DNA of 64,000 nucleotides from Amycolatopsis circi (lineage in GTDB: Bacteria; Actinomycetota; Actinomycetes; Mycobacteriales; Pseudonocardiaceae). A program made the position numbers and the translations under genes. This document shows positions 25,081 to 33,210 of this stretch, piece by piece. The notes under the pieces are model-generated. The model was not told the DNA's origin. It ran no database searches and saw only the letters and a list, made by a program, of their open reading frames with translations. The stretch covers positions 27,176 through 91,175 of the forward strand of contig NZ_PQIA01000018.1 of assembly GCF_003385235.1 (NCBI RefSeq). The letters run 5' to 3'. Each line of letters opens with the position of its first letter. Position 1 is the first letter of the stretch.

Positions 25081-25595
25081 GCCGGACTCCGATACCAGCG
25101 GCGATGGACGACCGGCTCGACGGCCAGCACGCTGACCGCGGCGGCGAGCGCGGCCGCCCAGACCAGCCAGTCGCTCGACGCCGCGACCGACCACCCGACG
25201 GCGGCGATCACGACCACCGGCCGGGCCAGCGTGAACGGTCCGAGACCGATCAGGATCACGAACGTGCTCCCCCGCATCGGCAGCAACCAGTACGCCAGCA
25301 GCGACACCACCACGACCGCGGCGAACGGTGCCAGTACCTGCAGCATTCGCGTGCCCGCACCGACCAGTCCGGCGTAGCGAGCGCCGGGATCCGCCGAGCC
25401 CGCGAAAGCCGTCACGATCAGCAATGCGACCAAGCCGAGGCCTGCGGCACCGCTGGCCAAACCTCGGCGGGAGGCCGCCAGATAGTAGGAACGCTTGCGG
25501 ATCCGGGCATTGCGGCCGGTCGCGGCGCGGAAACCCGCGAGGGCGGCGTCGACGAGCGCGAGCGTGCCCAGCACGAGCGGAACCAGCACGGTCAT
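25077..25595 (-). CDS. Integral membrane protein of the glycosyltransferase operon
   Basis: 172 residues with about five hydrophobic segments: near residues 2-20 (VLVPLVLGTLALVDAALAG), 45-65, 80-105, 110-130 and 135-155. No family motif was recognised. The ATG at 25595 overlaps the methyltransferase stop (ATGA), and its own stop overlaps the glycosyltransferase start (GTGA). Tight coupling suggests the three proteins act on one product, perhaps a membrane-associated lipid or carotenoid glycoside. That is inference. Confidence 0.75.
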   Translation of the reverse strand: MTVLVPLVLGTLALVDAALAGFRAATGRNARIRKRSYYLAASRRGLASGAAGLGLVALLIVTAFAGSADPGARYAGLVGAGTRMLQVLAPFAAVVVVSLLAYWLLPMRGSTFVILIGLGPFTLARPVVVIAAVGWSVAASSDWLVWAAALAAAVSVLAVEPVVHRRWYRSPA

Positions 25596-26506
25596 CTCGC
25601 TGGCACCCGCGCGACCAGTCCGCGGGCCCGGCGTCCCAGTGCACGGAGAACATCGCCAGTCAATTCCGGACGCAGACCGACGACCGGCCGCATCGCCGCA
25701 CACAGCGGATTGGTGTATCTCGTCGCCTCGAAGAGAAACGTCTCCATCCCCGGGGCCTGCGCGGCGGCCGACAGCAGCGCGGTGTCGCTATGGGCGCGCC
25801 GCGCGGACGCGACGCCGTCGTGCCGGCCCAGCGGCTCCCGCATCCGTGCCCGGTGAAACAGCCACGCACCGAACGGCGCCAGCCGGGTCGCGGCGAGGTC
25901 GTAGTGGATGAACGCTTGCGTGCCGGGGCGGTCCTGGGCGCGAAAGAACTCCGGCAGGGCGTCGGCCGGAAAGTGGTGCAGTACCCCGTTGGACAGGTAG
26001 ACGGTGGCGTCCTCCGTCAGCGCGAAGGCGTCCCCGCACCCAAACGTGCACGAGAGCCGTTCATCCTCGGCCAGCCTGCTCGCTTCCGCCACCAGAGCGC
26101 GATTGAAATCCACGCCCACCAATTCGACATCGGGGCCGAGCACGCCGGAACTGGCCAGGCTGCGCACCATGAATCCCAATCCGCAGCCGATGTCCACCAC
26201 CCGCGGGCGGATCCCCTTCGCCCGGACCGCGGCCAGGATCGGCGCCAGCAGCTCGGCGAAGCGCTGCGCCATGCGCACTTCCTCGTTGAGCCGTTGCAAT
26301 TCGGTGTGGACCCGGATCAGAAGCCGGTCCACCGCGAGCGGATCCAATGCCTCGCCGAGAACCGGAATCCGCTGCACGATTCTCGCCGCCCGTTCGTTCC
26401 CGGCCGCGCGCAGCGTGGCGACGACCTCGGTCCGGAGAACCGGAAGGCGCTCGCCGGTCGCCGGATCCCACGCCGCCACCAGATCGGAGATCTCCAGCAC
26501 CGCCAT
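25592..26506 (-). CDS. Class I SAM-dependent methyltransferase
   Basis: 304 residues. SAM motif I is VVDIGCGLGFM at about residue 152, followed by VELVGVDFN with the acidic residue for the ribose, then FGCGDAF and a motif near YLSNGVLHHFP. The N-terminal 140 residues are helical and could shape the substrate site. First gene of the coupled methyltransferase/membrane/glycosyltransferase operon. The acceptor is unknown. Confidence 0.87.
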   Translation of the reverse strand: MAVLEISDLVAAWDPATGERLPVLRTEVVATLRAAGNERAARIVQRIPVLGEALDPLAVDRLLIRVHTELQRLNEEVRMAQRFAELLAPILAAVRAKGIRPRVVDIGCGLGFMVRSLASSGVLGPDVELVGVDFNRALVAEASRLAEDERLSCTFGCGDAFALTEDATVYLSNGVLHHFPADALPEFFRAQDRPGTQAFIHYDLAATRLAPFGAWLFHRARMREPLGRHDGVASARRAHSDTALLSAAAQAPGMETFLFEATRYTNPLCAAMRPVVGLRPELTGDVLRALGRRARGLVARVPAR

Positions 26507-26613
26507 GCGCGAACCTTAGCGAGCGTCGCGTGCTCGAGCCGTCGGTTCGGCAGAAACGCTTCCCGGACAGACCAACTGCCGAAGGTATCGAACTTCCGGT
26601 GCCGCTGGCTCCG

Positions 26614-27438
26614 CTACCGGATCGAGCGCGTGACCAGTTCGTCGAACTCGCGGTCGGACAAGGTCCGGTTGAGCTTCAACAGTTCCTCGGCGTGCAGACC
26701 GACGGCGTAGCGGGTCTCCGGCGGGTCAGCTTCCACCGCCCGCCGGATGGTCTCGGCGACGACGGCGGGATCGGCGCCGTCCGCGAGGCCGGTTTCGGAT
26801 TGGCTCGCCATCGCCTCGGCCATTCGCCCGTACGGGCCGTTTCCGGAGTATTCCCGCAGTTGCGAGGCGGTCTGGTCCTCGAATTCGGTCTTGATGATGC
26901 CCGGCTGAACGACCACGACCACGACCACGACCTCGATGCCGAAGGGCCGGACCTCCATGCGCAGCGTGTCGGAGTACGCCTCAAGCGCATGTTTGGAGGC
27001 GTAATACCAGGCACCGAGCGGAAGGCTGATTTCACCGCCGATCGAGGAGACGTTGACGATGCGGCCCGATCCTTGCGCGCGCATGGCGGGCAGGACTAGC
27101 TGAACGAGCCGGGCCGGTGCGAACACGTTGACCTGGAACTGGTCGCGGGCGGCGTCCAGCGGGACGTCCTCGGCGGCTCCGTGCAGCACCGTCCCGGCGT
27201 TGTTGATCAGGACGTCGATCCGTCCCTGTTCGTCCAGGACAGTGCGGACGGCGCGGTCGAGGTCGGCCTCGCTGCGGGCGTCCATGGCGAGCGGGTGCCC
27301 GCCGGCGTCGCGAAGTTCCTCCATTTTGGACACTCGCCGCGCCGCTCCGTACACGACGTGGCCTGCCTTCAGCAGTTCCAGCGCGGTGGCGCGGCCGATT
27401 CCCGCGGACGCTCCGGTGATCAAGCAAACGTTCGGCAC
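26614..27438 (-). CDS. Short-chain dehydrogenase/reductase with an expanded valine run
   Basis: 274 residues of a classical SDR. TGASAGIG (from residue 8) binds NAD(P), NNAG (residues 79-82) supports the fold, Ser131/132 and Tyr145-Lys149 (YYASK) are catalytic. The strand before the usual PG motif reads eight valines in a row (170-177) before QPG, where four or five is normal. In DNA this is a GACCAC hexanucleotide repeat. It follows the P450 gene after 3 bases and is co-transcribed with it, so the two probably act on one small molecule. Confidence 0.9.
   Translation of the reverse strand: MPNVCLITGASAGIGRATALELLKAGHVVYGAARRVSKMEELRDAGGHPLAMDARSEADLDRAVRTVLDEQGRIDVLINNAGTVLHGAAEDVPLDAARDQFQVNVFAPARLVQLVLPAMRAQGSGRIVNVSSIGGEISLPLGAWYYASKHALEAYSDTLRMEVRPFGIEVVVVVVVVQPGIIKTEFEDQTASQLREYSGNGPYGRMAEAMASQSETGLADGADPAVVAETIRRAVEADPPETRYAVGLHAEELLKLNRTLSDREFDELVTRSIR
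26911..26932. repeat. GACCAC hexanucleotide repeat inside the SDR gene
   Basis: Three full copies and a partial fourth (22 bp). On the coding strand it reads as GTG/GTC valine codons. Slippage changes the protein by two residues per unit without loss of frame. Confidence 0.85.
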
Positions 27439-27441
27439 GGT

Positions 27442-28611
27442 TCAGGCCTCCCAGGCGACAGGCAGGTGGTGGACGCCGTAGATGAGCATGTCGCTGCGCA
27501 GGTCGATGTCCTCCGCGGGAGCGGCAAGGCGCAGCGACGGGAACCGGGTCAGCAAAGCAGGCAGGGCGACCTGCATTTGGACGCGGGCCAGTTGCTGGCC
27601 GAGGCATTGGTGGATGCCGTGGCCGAAGGCGACGTGTCCGCTTGCTTTGCGGCGCAGGTCGAGTTTCTCCGGCTCGGGAAAGTGCGCGGGGTCGTGGTTG
27701 GCCGCGGGCACCGAGATGGTGACCGACTCTCCCGCGGTCACCTGTTCGCCGCCCAGTTCGAGGTCTTCCAAGGCGGTGCGCACGGTGAACGGGATGATGC
27801 TCAGGTAGCGCAGCAGTTCTTCGACCGCGGTCCCGGCCAGCTGCGGTTCGGTGCGCAGCAGGGCGAGCTGGTCGGGGTGTTCGAGCAGCGCGAAGAGGCC
27901 CAGCGCGAGCATGTTCGTGGTGGTGTCCAGGCCCGCGCCCAGCAAGGTGAAGCCGATGTTGACCAGCTCGGTGTCGGTGAGATCGGTGCCGGCCAGGTCG
28001 CTGAGCAGGTCGTCGGACGGGGCTTTTCGCTTGGCCGCCACCAATTCGCCGATGACGCCGTGGACCGCGGCGTAGGCTTCGCCCGTTTCTTCGGGGGTGT
28101 TGTCCAGCCGGAACAGGGTGAGCGCGTGCTGCTGGAACCGGTCCCGCTCGGCGTAGGGGACTCCGAGCAGTTCGCAGATCGTCTGCGCGGGCAGCGGTCG
28201 CGCCAGGGCCGGGACCACGTCGGCCGGGCTGCCGCGCTCGGCCATGGCGTTCAGGCACTCGTCCGCGACGGCCTGGATCCGCTCGGTCAGCCGGCGCATC
28301 CGGCGGACGGTGAACTGGCCGGCGAGCAGCCGCCGGTAGCGGGTGTGCTCGGGGGCGTCCATGCTGCCGAACATTCCCGGCGGCGCCGGCTGATCGCCGG
28401 CGGGAGCGCCCGGAACCGGCAGGTGCCGCAGCTCGGCTCGCGCGCTGAACCGGCGGTCGGCCAGCACTTCGCGGGCCAGGGCGTGTCCGGTCACCAGCCA
28501 GCCGGCGTGCCCGTCCGGGTAGTCCAGCCGGCTCAGCGGACTCTTCTCGCGCAGTTCGGCCAGCCCCCGCGGCGGGTCGAACGGCCGCTCGGTCGGCAGT
28601 GTCCTGGTCAT
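27442..28611 (-). CDS. Cytochrome P450
   Basis: 389 residues, normal for a soluble bacterial P450. The I-helix has LLGAGLDTTTNM, the ExxR pair lies in EELLRYL, and the haem-binding loop is FGHGIHQCLGQQLAR with Cys336 as axial ligand. It needs a ferredoxin and reductase, neither of which is in this window. ATG at 28611 has GGGAG at good distance. It heads an operon with the SDR gene and is divergent from an HTH regulator, so it could be inducible. The substrate is not predictable. Confidence 0.94.
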   Translation of the reverse strand: MTRTLPTERPFDPPRGLAELREKSPLSRLDYPDGHAGWLVTGHALAREVLADRRFSARAELRHLPVPGAPAGDQPAPPGMFGSMDAPEHTRYRRLLAGQFTVRRMRRLTERIQAVADECLNAMAERGSPADVVPALARPLPAQTICELLGVPYAERDRFQQHALTLFRLDNTPEETGEAYAAVHGVIGELVAAKRKAPSDDLLSDLAGTDLTDTELVNIGFTLLGAGLDTTTNMLALGLFALLEHPDQLALLRTEPQLAGTAVEELLRYLSIIPFTVRTALEDLELGGEQVTAGESVTISVPAANHDPAHFPEPEKLDLRRKASGHVAFGHGIHQCLGQQLARVQMQVALPALLTRFPSLRLAAPAEDIDLRSDMLIYGVHHLPVAWEA

Positions 28612-28783
28612 CGCCAGCTCCCTTCCGGTGAACCTCTTGCGGGAAACGGTAGAGCGATGTTTTATTGACTCGCAAACGAACCTTATGCATATCAGCAGGC
28701 TGAGGGCATTATTTCGATGCACTGGCCTGCAGCTGAATGCATCGGCAGCGGACTGGGACGAATCCGAAGGCGGAGACGAGCAG
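28612..28783. promoter_or_regulatory. Divergent promoter region of the P450 operon and its regulator
   Basis: The 172-base gap has a visibly A/T-rich core (28655-28715) with TTGACT and the palindrome TATGCATA (28683-28690). Both could belong to promoters or an operator used by the adjacent regulator. Exact elements are not certain. Confidence 0.45.
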
Positions 28784-29548
28784 ATGCCATCCGGCAGGTT
28801 GAGCTACCCGGAACGACAGCGCGTCGCGACCGGATTGGCGGACGGACTGAGCTACGCCGAGATCGGCCGGCGCCTCGGCAGGCCGAAGTCGACGGTGATC
28901 CGCGAAGTCGCCCGCAACGGCGGGGCGCACGACTACCGGGCCGACCGCGCCGAGCAGGCCGCGCGGCGACGGGCCCGCCGCCGCGCCCCCGCTTCGCCGC
29001 CGGCCGCCCTGCCGCGCCGGGCAGCGGCCGATCCGCGGACCCAGAGCGACTTCGAGACGCGGTTCGCGCGGATGGCCGCCCAGACCGGAATGCCGTCGAT
29101 GATGGCGCGGGTCCTGATCTGCCTGTTCACCGCCGAATCGGGCAGCCGCACCGCGACCGAGCTTGCCGCCCGGCTGCGCGTCAGCCCGGCATCGATCTCG
29201 AAGGCGGTGGCCTGGCTGGAAGAACGCGGGATGCTGCGGCGCGAACGCGACGGCCGACGCGAGCGCTATCTGATCGACGATGACGTGTGGCAACGGGCCT
29301 GGCTGGCCAGCATGGACGGCATGGCGCAGTGGGCCGACTTCACCCGCCAGGGCGCCGAACTGTTCGGCGGAGACACGCTGGTCGGAACCAGGCTGCTCGA
29401 GACCAGCCAATGGCTTCAGCACATCCGGCAGGACATGATCGACGCCGCCGAGCACTGGCGGCGAACCCGCCCGCCGCGTTGTGACGACGCCCCCAGCTGG
29501 TTGTCCATTGTGGACCTCGATCCGCGGCTGAACCTCGCGCGGCCTTGA
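28784..29548 (+). CDS. Transcription factor with two HTH domains (HTH_38 plus MarR-like)
   Basis: 254 residues. The first 60 carry an IS30-type helix-turn-helix (SYAEIGRRLGRPKSTVIREVARNGG) and a basic stretch. Residues about 90-190 form a MarR/GbsR-like winged helix (TATELAARLRVSPASISKAVAWLEERG, then RRERDGRRERY). This layout recurs in actinomycetes as GbsR/MarR-type regulators; the first domain is not evidence of a transposase. Divergent from the P450/SDR operon and its probable regulator. Confidence 0.85.
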   Translation: MPSGRLSYPERQRVATGLADGLSYAEIGRRLGRPKSTVIREVARNGGAHDYRADRAEQAARRRARRRAPASPPAALPRRAAADPRTQSDFETRFARMAAQTGMPSMMARVLICLFTAESGSRTATELAARLRVSPASISKAVAWLEERGMLRRERDGRRERYLIDDDVWQRAWLASMDGMAQWADFTRQGAELFGGDTLVGTRLLETSQWLQHIRQDMIDAAEHWRRTRPPRCDDAPSWLSIVDLDPRLNLARP

Positions 29549-29571
29549 CCTCGAGGAAAGTCGGTGGCCGC

Positions 29572-30255
29572 ATGACCATCTGGATTTGCGGCACGTGCGG
29601 AGTCGAGCGAGCCCGAGCCGGGAATCCACCGCCTGCATCGCGAGCCGGAGTTCGGCATCGGCCAGAGGACCTGCCTGGTGCGGACCGACGCGGGCAACCT
29701 GCTGTGGGATCCGCCGAACGCTCTAGACCGGCCTCTGCTCGACAAGATCGCCGAACTCGGCGGAGCCGCGGCGATCGTGGCCAGTCATCGGCACATGGAC
29801 GGCTCGCAGATGAGCCTGAGCCACCGTCTCGGGAACGTCCCGGTGCTGGTGCATTCCGCGGACCGGCATGGGTTCAGCGGGAAGACCCGGTGATCCGCGA
29901 ATGGCACGGCGTCGAACGGATTTTGCCCGGGATCACCCGGATCGAAGCGGGCGGACACTTCCCGGGCGCCGCGGTCGCGCACCTCGCGACGGAGACGGGC
30001 GCGCTGCTGGTCGGCGACACCATCGTGCCGGTCGCCGCGCGGGGCTGGGTGACGTTCATGCGCAGCTGCCCCAACCAGATCCCGCTCTCCGCCGGACTCG
30101 TCCAGCAGCTCGTGGACCGGCTCGAGCCTTACGCCTTCGACCGGCTCTACGCCTTGACCGGGGCTACTTTGCAGGCTGACGCGAAGGCTGCGGTTCGTCG
30201 TTCCGCGCAGCGCTACATCGCGTGGGTCGACGGCACGAACGACCATCTCGGGTGA
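29572..30255 (+). pseudogene. MBL-fold metallohydrolase, disrupted
   Basis: The N-terminus MTIWICGTCGVE is that of a known actinobacterial MBL-fold family. The next frame then gives REPEFGIGQRTCLVRTDAGNL and ASHRHMDGSQMS, and a return to the first frame gives WVQREDPVIREWHGV, GGHFPGAAVAHLATE and the C-terminus. Between the first two segments some 45-50 family residues appear to be missing, which a single base error cannot explain. The second break needs only one extra G at 29865-29866. A true deletion makes a pseudogene likely. It follows the HTH regulator by 23 bases. Confidence 0.72.
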
Positions 30256-30565
30256 CTCGCGGATACGGCGGCGTTCCTTCCGCGGGGATCTCTTGTATCA
30301 GGGGACGGTAGGCCGGGTTCGCAAACACTCGGCAAACGTTGCGCCGCAGCGGATCATCACCGGCGGCGCCCCTCCGGCGAACCACGTACCGTGAAGGCCG
30401 CGCTGAGGCCCTTGGTCAGATGGAGTGACGCCCCGCGGGAATCGACTGAGGTCTCTTGCGTAGGCGGCCCGGACCGGCGTTAAGCTCATTGGAGGGAACC
30501 AGCGAACTGGTCCCGACACGGGAGAGCCGCAGGCTCCGGCAAGCCTTACGACTCCCCCGCATCCC
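30256..30565. other. Intergenic region
   Basis: No supported gene between the MBL pseudogene and the stop codon of the small membrane protein gene on the other strand. Confidence 0.3.
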
Positions 30566-30691
30566 TCAGGCTCCGCGCAGGACGAGGTACAGCACCGCTG
30601 CACCTAGCACGAGAGCCAGGATGGCGGCCCCGGTCACCTGGATGGTGACCGGGCCGGCCACCTTCACGGTGAAGTGAAAGCGCCTAGCCAC
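30566..30691 (-). CDS. 41-residue single-span membrane protein
   Basis: The GTG at 30691 is preceded by GGAGGTGATC, a near-perfect complement to the 16S rRNA 3' end, 5 bases upstream. The product begins MARRFHFTVKVAGP and then has one hydrophobic helix of about 21 residues (from AAILALVLGAAVLYLVL) before a short end. The strong ribosome binding site and well-formed helix support a real gene. Function unknown. Confidence 0.6.
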   Translation of the reverse strand: MARRFHFTVKVAGPVTIQVTGAAILALVLGAAVLYLVLRGA

Positions 30692-31342
30692 CAGGGATCA
30701 CCTCCCTCCTGTGGCGGACTCGGACTGCTGCTCCCCGAGCCCGCCATCGGCGAAGGTGCTGAGCAGCACTCTAGCCAGGTGCACCGCAAAACAGGAGCGG
30801 TCCGAGCGCTCAAGATCACCGGAGCGGACCCGCCGAGACCCGGTATGGCGACGCCGCGCCGGGTTCGCGGACCGGCCGGTTCCTGTCGGTTATCCCCTGG
30901 GCATTCTGGATCGGCCAGACGGAGCAATTCCGATCGACCGTCTGCTCGCCCGAGGGCTTGTCCGCGCCGCACTGGCTCGCCAACCGAGTGAACTTGCATA
31001 ACTTTGCGTAGCAAGGATTCCTCGGTCGCCTTCAGCTCGCCCGAAGCCGCCCGCGGCGAGCGGCTGGAGCGAGTGTCCACTGTGGACCTGATGTCTCGGC
31101 AGGGCACCTGGTTCACGATCCGCGGCGTCCGGATACATGCAGTGGACGTCCGACCCCGGTCGAAAACCGTCACCGCTCGATCGGGCCGACGCTCAGCGTC
31201 ATCGTCCCCCGCTGGCTAGCGGACTCAACGTCCTGAAAGCGTTCGTCAGCCGCCGCACCCATCTGTCGAACATCGTCGCGTTCTGCCGGAAGCACCGTCG
31301 AGTCGTTCCCACTGCGGTGGTCAAACTCCGATCGCGCTGGGC
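30692..31342. other. Long noncoding region upstream of the small membrane protein
   Basis: No convincing gene in 650 bases. CTTGC and GCAAG form a 5-bp inverted repeat near 30993-31015 in an A/T-richer patch, which could be a promoter or operator. A minus-strand frame there (ELKATEESLLRKVMQVHS) looks protein-like but has no start. The word GTCCACTGTGGAC lies at 31075-31087. Confidence 0.35.
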
Positions 31343-32167
31343 TCAGCCTTCAGTCGAATGCGGTTGGGACAGGCCGTCGATGACGGTCTTCGCACTGGCT
31401 TTCGGATACGCCGTCGGACCGTTGTGGCCGCCGGGCCAGAGCGTCAAGGGCAGGTCCAGTTCTTGTGCCAGGGCTTGCGCGCAGCGGTGGGTCCACAGCG
31501 TCCGGGATTTCTCGCCCGCGCCCACGATCACCCGGTCTCGATGCGCGCGAAGGGCCTCGGTATCGAGGCGGTAGGCACGCCCGGCGCCGAGATCGTGTTC
31601 GAAGTAGAACGACAGGTCCTGAATGAATTGCGGCGTCACTTCGAGTTCTGGGGCGTCGGTCTCGCGCTCGGCTGGATTCAGACCGAGCAGGGCGGCGAGT
31701 TGCCGGAGCGCCGCTCCTACGCCTTCAGTCTGGAAAGTCTGTGCCAGGCGAACGAGCCCGGCGTCGGCTTCTTCTCGCGCTGCTCCGCTGAGCAGGTGGG
31801 TGTCCGGCGGCTCGTGAACGATCAGTTTCGCGACGTCCTGCGGGTATCTGGTCAAGAGGTCCAATGCGATCAGGCAACCGATGCTCGTCGCGAACAGGCA
31901 CACACCGTCTCCGCCGAGCGTCTTGATCACGCTGTGCAGGTCGTCGGCATGCGTCTGGATTGTCGGAGACGGCGCGCCCGGGGCGAGGGGGCTGCGCGAG
32001 ATGCCGCGGCGATCGTAGGAGACGACGGTGAACCGCGGTTCGAGTATCTCCCGCATCGGGTCGGCTTGGCTGGCCTGGCCCGCTCCGCCGGGCACCATCA
32101 CCAGCACGGGGCCTTCTCCGGCTGTCTGGCCACGAAGGGTGCAGCCATCAAGCGACACTTGCACCAC
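31343..32167 (-). CDS. Alpha/beta hydrolase
   Basis: 274 residues. The nucleophile elbow is ATSIG (Ser in CLFATSIGCL) in place of the usual GxSxG, preceded by the strand and turn VVSYDRRGISRS. A late His in WPGGHNGPT is the likely catalytic base. The substrate is unknown; esters and C-C bonds are possible. The start is GTG at 32167 with AAGGAG 7 bases upstream; it overlaps the end of the VOC gene by 20 bases, so the two are co-transcribed and under the divergent TetR regulator. Confidence 0.85.
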   Translation of the reverse strand: MVQVSLDGCTLRGQTAGEGPVLVMVPGGAGQASQADPMREILEPRFTVVSYDRRGISRSPLAPGAPSPTIQTHADDLHSVIKTLGGDGVCLFATSIGCLIALDLLTRYPQDVAKLIVHEPPDTHLLSGAAREEADAGLVRLAQTFQTEGVGAALRQLAALLGLNPAERETDAPELEVTPQFIQDLSFYFEHDLGAGRAYRLDTEALRAHRDRVIVGAGEKSRTLWTHRCAQALAQELDLPLTLWPGGHNGPTAYPKASAKTVIDGLSQPHSTEG

Positions 32168-33143
32168 GAACACTCTCCTTGGGCTCAGCAGGATTCCCGG
32201 CCTGACGGAAGACGATAGCGGTGCCGAGCGCGGTGCTGGCCGAAACGAAGAAATCTCCCGGCGATGCCTGCCGCAGCGGGATTTTCTTGCTGTGCAACAG
32301 GTCCCGCGTAACGGCCACGTCACGGACGGCGACCGTGAACGCGACGAGAGCGGGCAGCGCAGGGGCTCGCTCGCCGGGCAACAGCGCGTCGAGACCGGAG
32401 GCGGGGACCAGGGTCAGCGTTGCGCCGTCGAGGTCGAAGATCCGAGCGGGGCCTTCTGTTCGCGGTGTCCGGCCGAGATAGCGCACGTACCGTGCCTGGA
32501 CCGCGTCCAACTCGGCGTCCGCGGCGCAGAGCGTGGCGTCGACGAGGCCAGTGGCGCCATTGGGATGGTTGCCGACCCGGGCGGCCTGAATCCGCGGGTC
32601 CAGGTCCGCGACGACGCCGATCCGGCCCTCCGCCTCCACTCCCGGCCGCGCTCCGCCGATCTCCAGGTAGCGGACGGTTTCGACCTCGTCGCCTGCCGGG
32701 CGTCGCACCGTGTTCACCCCGTCGTGCCGCACGCCCGCGCCGGTCAGGCGGGCCGCGGTGGCGTCGATGTCGGACGAGGAGAACATCAGGATGTGCAGGC
32801 CTTCGAAGCGTTCCAGGCACTCCGTCAGGTTCGCGCTGGTGGTGTTGATCCGCTCCACCAGCGTCGGCAGCACGTCGGGCGGAGCTTGCAGCGGGACGAG
32901 CCGCGCGTCGGCCGGGACACGGCCGCCCGAGGGGACGACGGTGGCCAGTTCGAGGAAATCGTGCGGGAAGTCCGCGTGGGTGTTGGCCGCGCCGAACGGC
33001 TCCGGGGCACCCCCTTCGCGCGCCATCGCGGGGTAACTGGGCGTCGGCGTGAAGAAACCCAGCCGTCGGTAGAGATCGAGGGCGGCAGGCAGATCGCGGA
33101 CGACGTGACCGACGTGGTGCAAGCGGGTGAGGTCCGGAGCCAT
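32148..33143 (-). CDS. Two-module VOC-superfamily protein (glyoxalase/dioxygenase-like)
   Basis: 331 residues with two VOC-type halves. The first begins RLHHVGHVVRDLPAALDLYRRLGF and contains DFLELATVV; the second begins near AFTVAVRDVAVTRDLL. The His in LHHVGH and Glu in FLELA are candidate metal ligands. The family includes glyoxalases, extradiol dioxygenases and resistance proteins. The ATG at 33143 has AAGGTGG 6 bases upstream. It is the first gene after the palindromic TetR operator. Confidence 0.82.
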   Translation of the reverse strand: MAPDLTRLHHVGHVVRDLPAALDLYRRLGFFTPTPSYPAMAREGGAPEPFGAANTHADFPHDFLELATVVPSGGRVPADARLVPLQAPPDVLPTLVERINTTSANLTECLERFEGLHILMFSSSDIDATAARLTGAGVRHDGVNTVRRPAGDEVETVRYLEIGGARPGVEAEGRIGVVADLDPRIQAARVGNHPNGATGLVDATLCAADAELDAVQARYVRYLGRTPRTEGPARIFDLDGATLTLVPASGLDALLPGERAPALPALVAFTVAVRDVAVTRDLLHSKKIPLRQASPGDFFVSASTALGTAIVFRQAGNPAEPKESVRGASVA

Positions 33144-33160
33144 GGCGGCCACCTTAAAAG

Positions 33161-33184
33161 TAGATCGACCAAGTGGTCAATCTA
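33161..33184. promoter_or_regulatory. Palindromic TetR operator
   Basis: TAGATCGACCA (33161-33171), two bases, then TGGTCAATCTA (33174-33184): the arms pair at 10 of 11 positions. It lies between the divergent VOC gene (18 bases away) and the TetR gene (27 bases away), ideal for repression of both. Confidence 0.75.
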
Positions 33185-33210
33185 TCTCGTCGAGGCGTAC
33201 CGTCCCGCGA

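Noticed and set aside
28784..28960. IS30-like helix-turn-helix suggesting a transposase
   Set aside because: There is no DDE domain or inverted repeats, and a MarR-like domain follows; it is a regulator.
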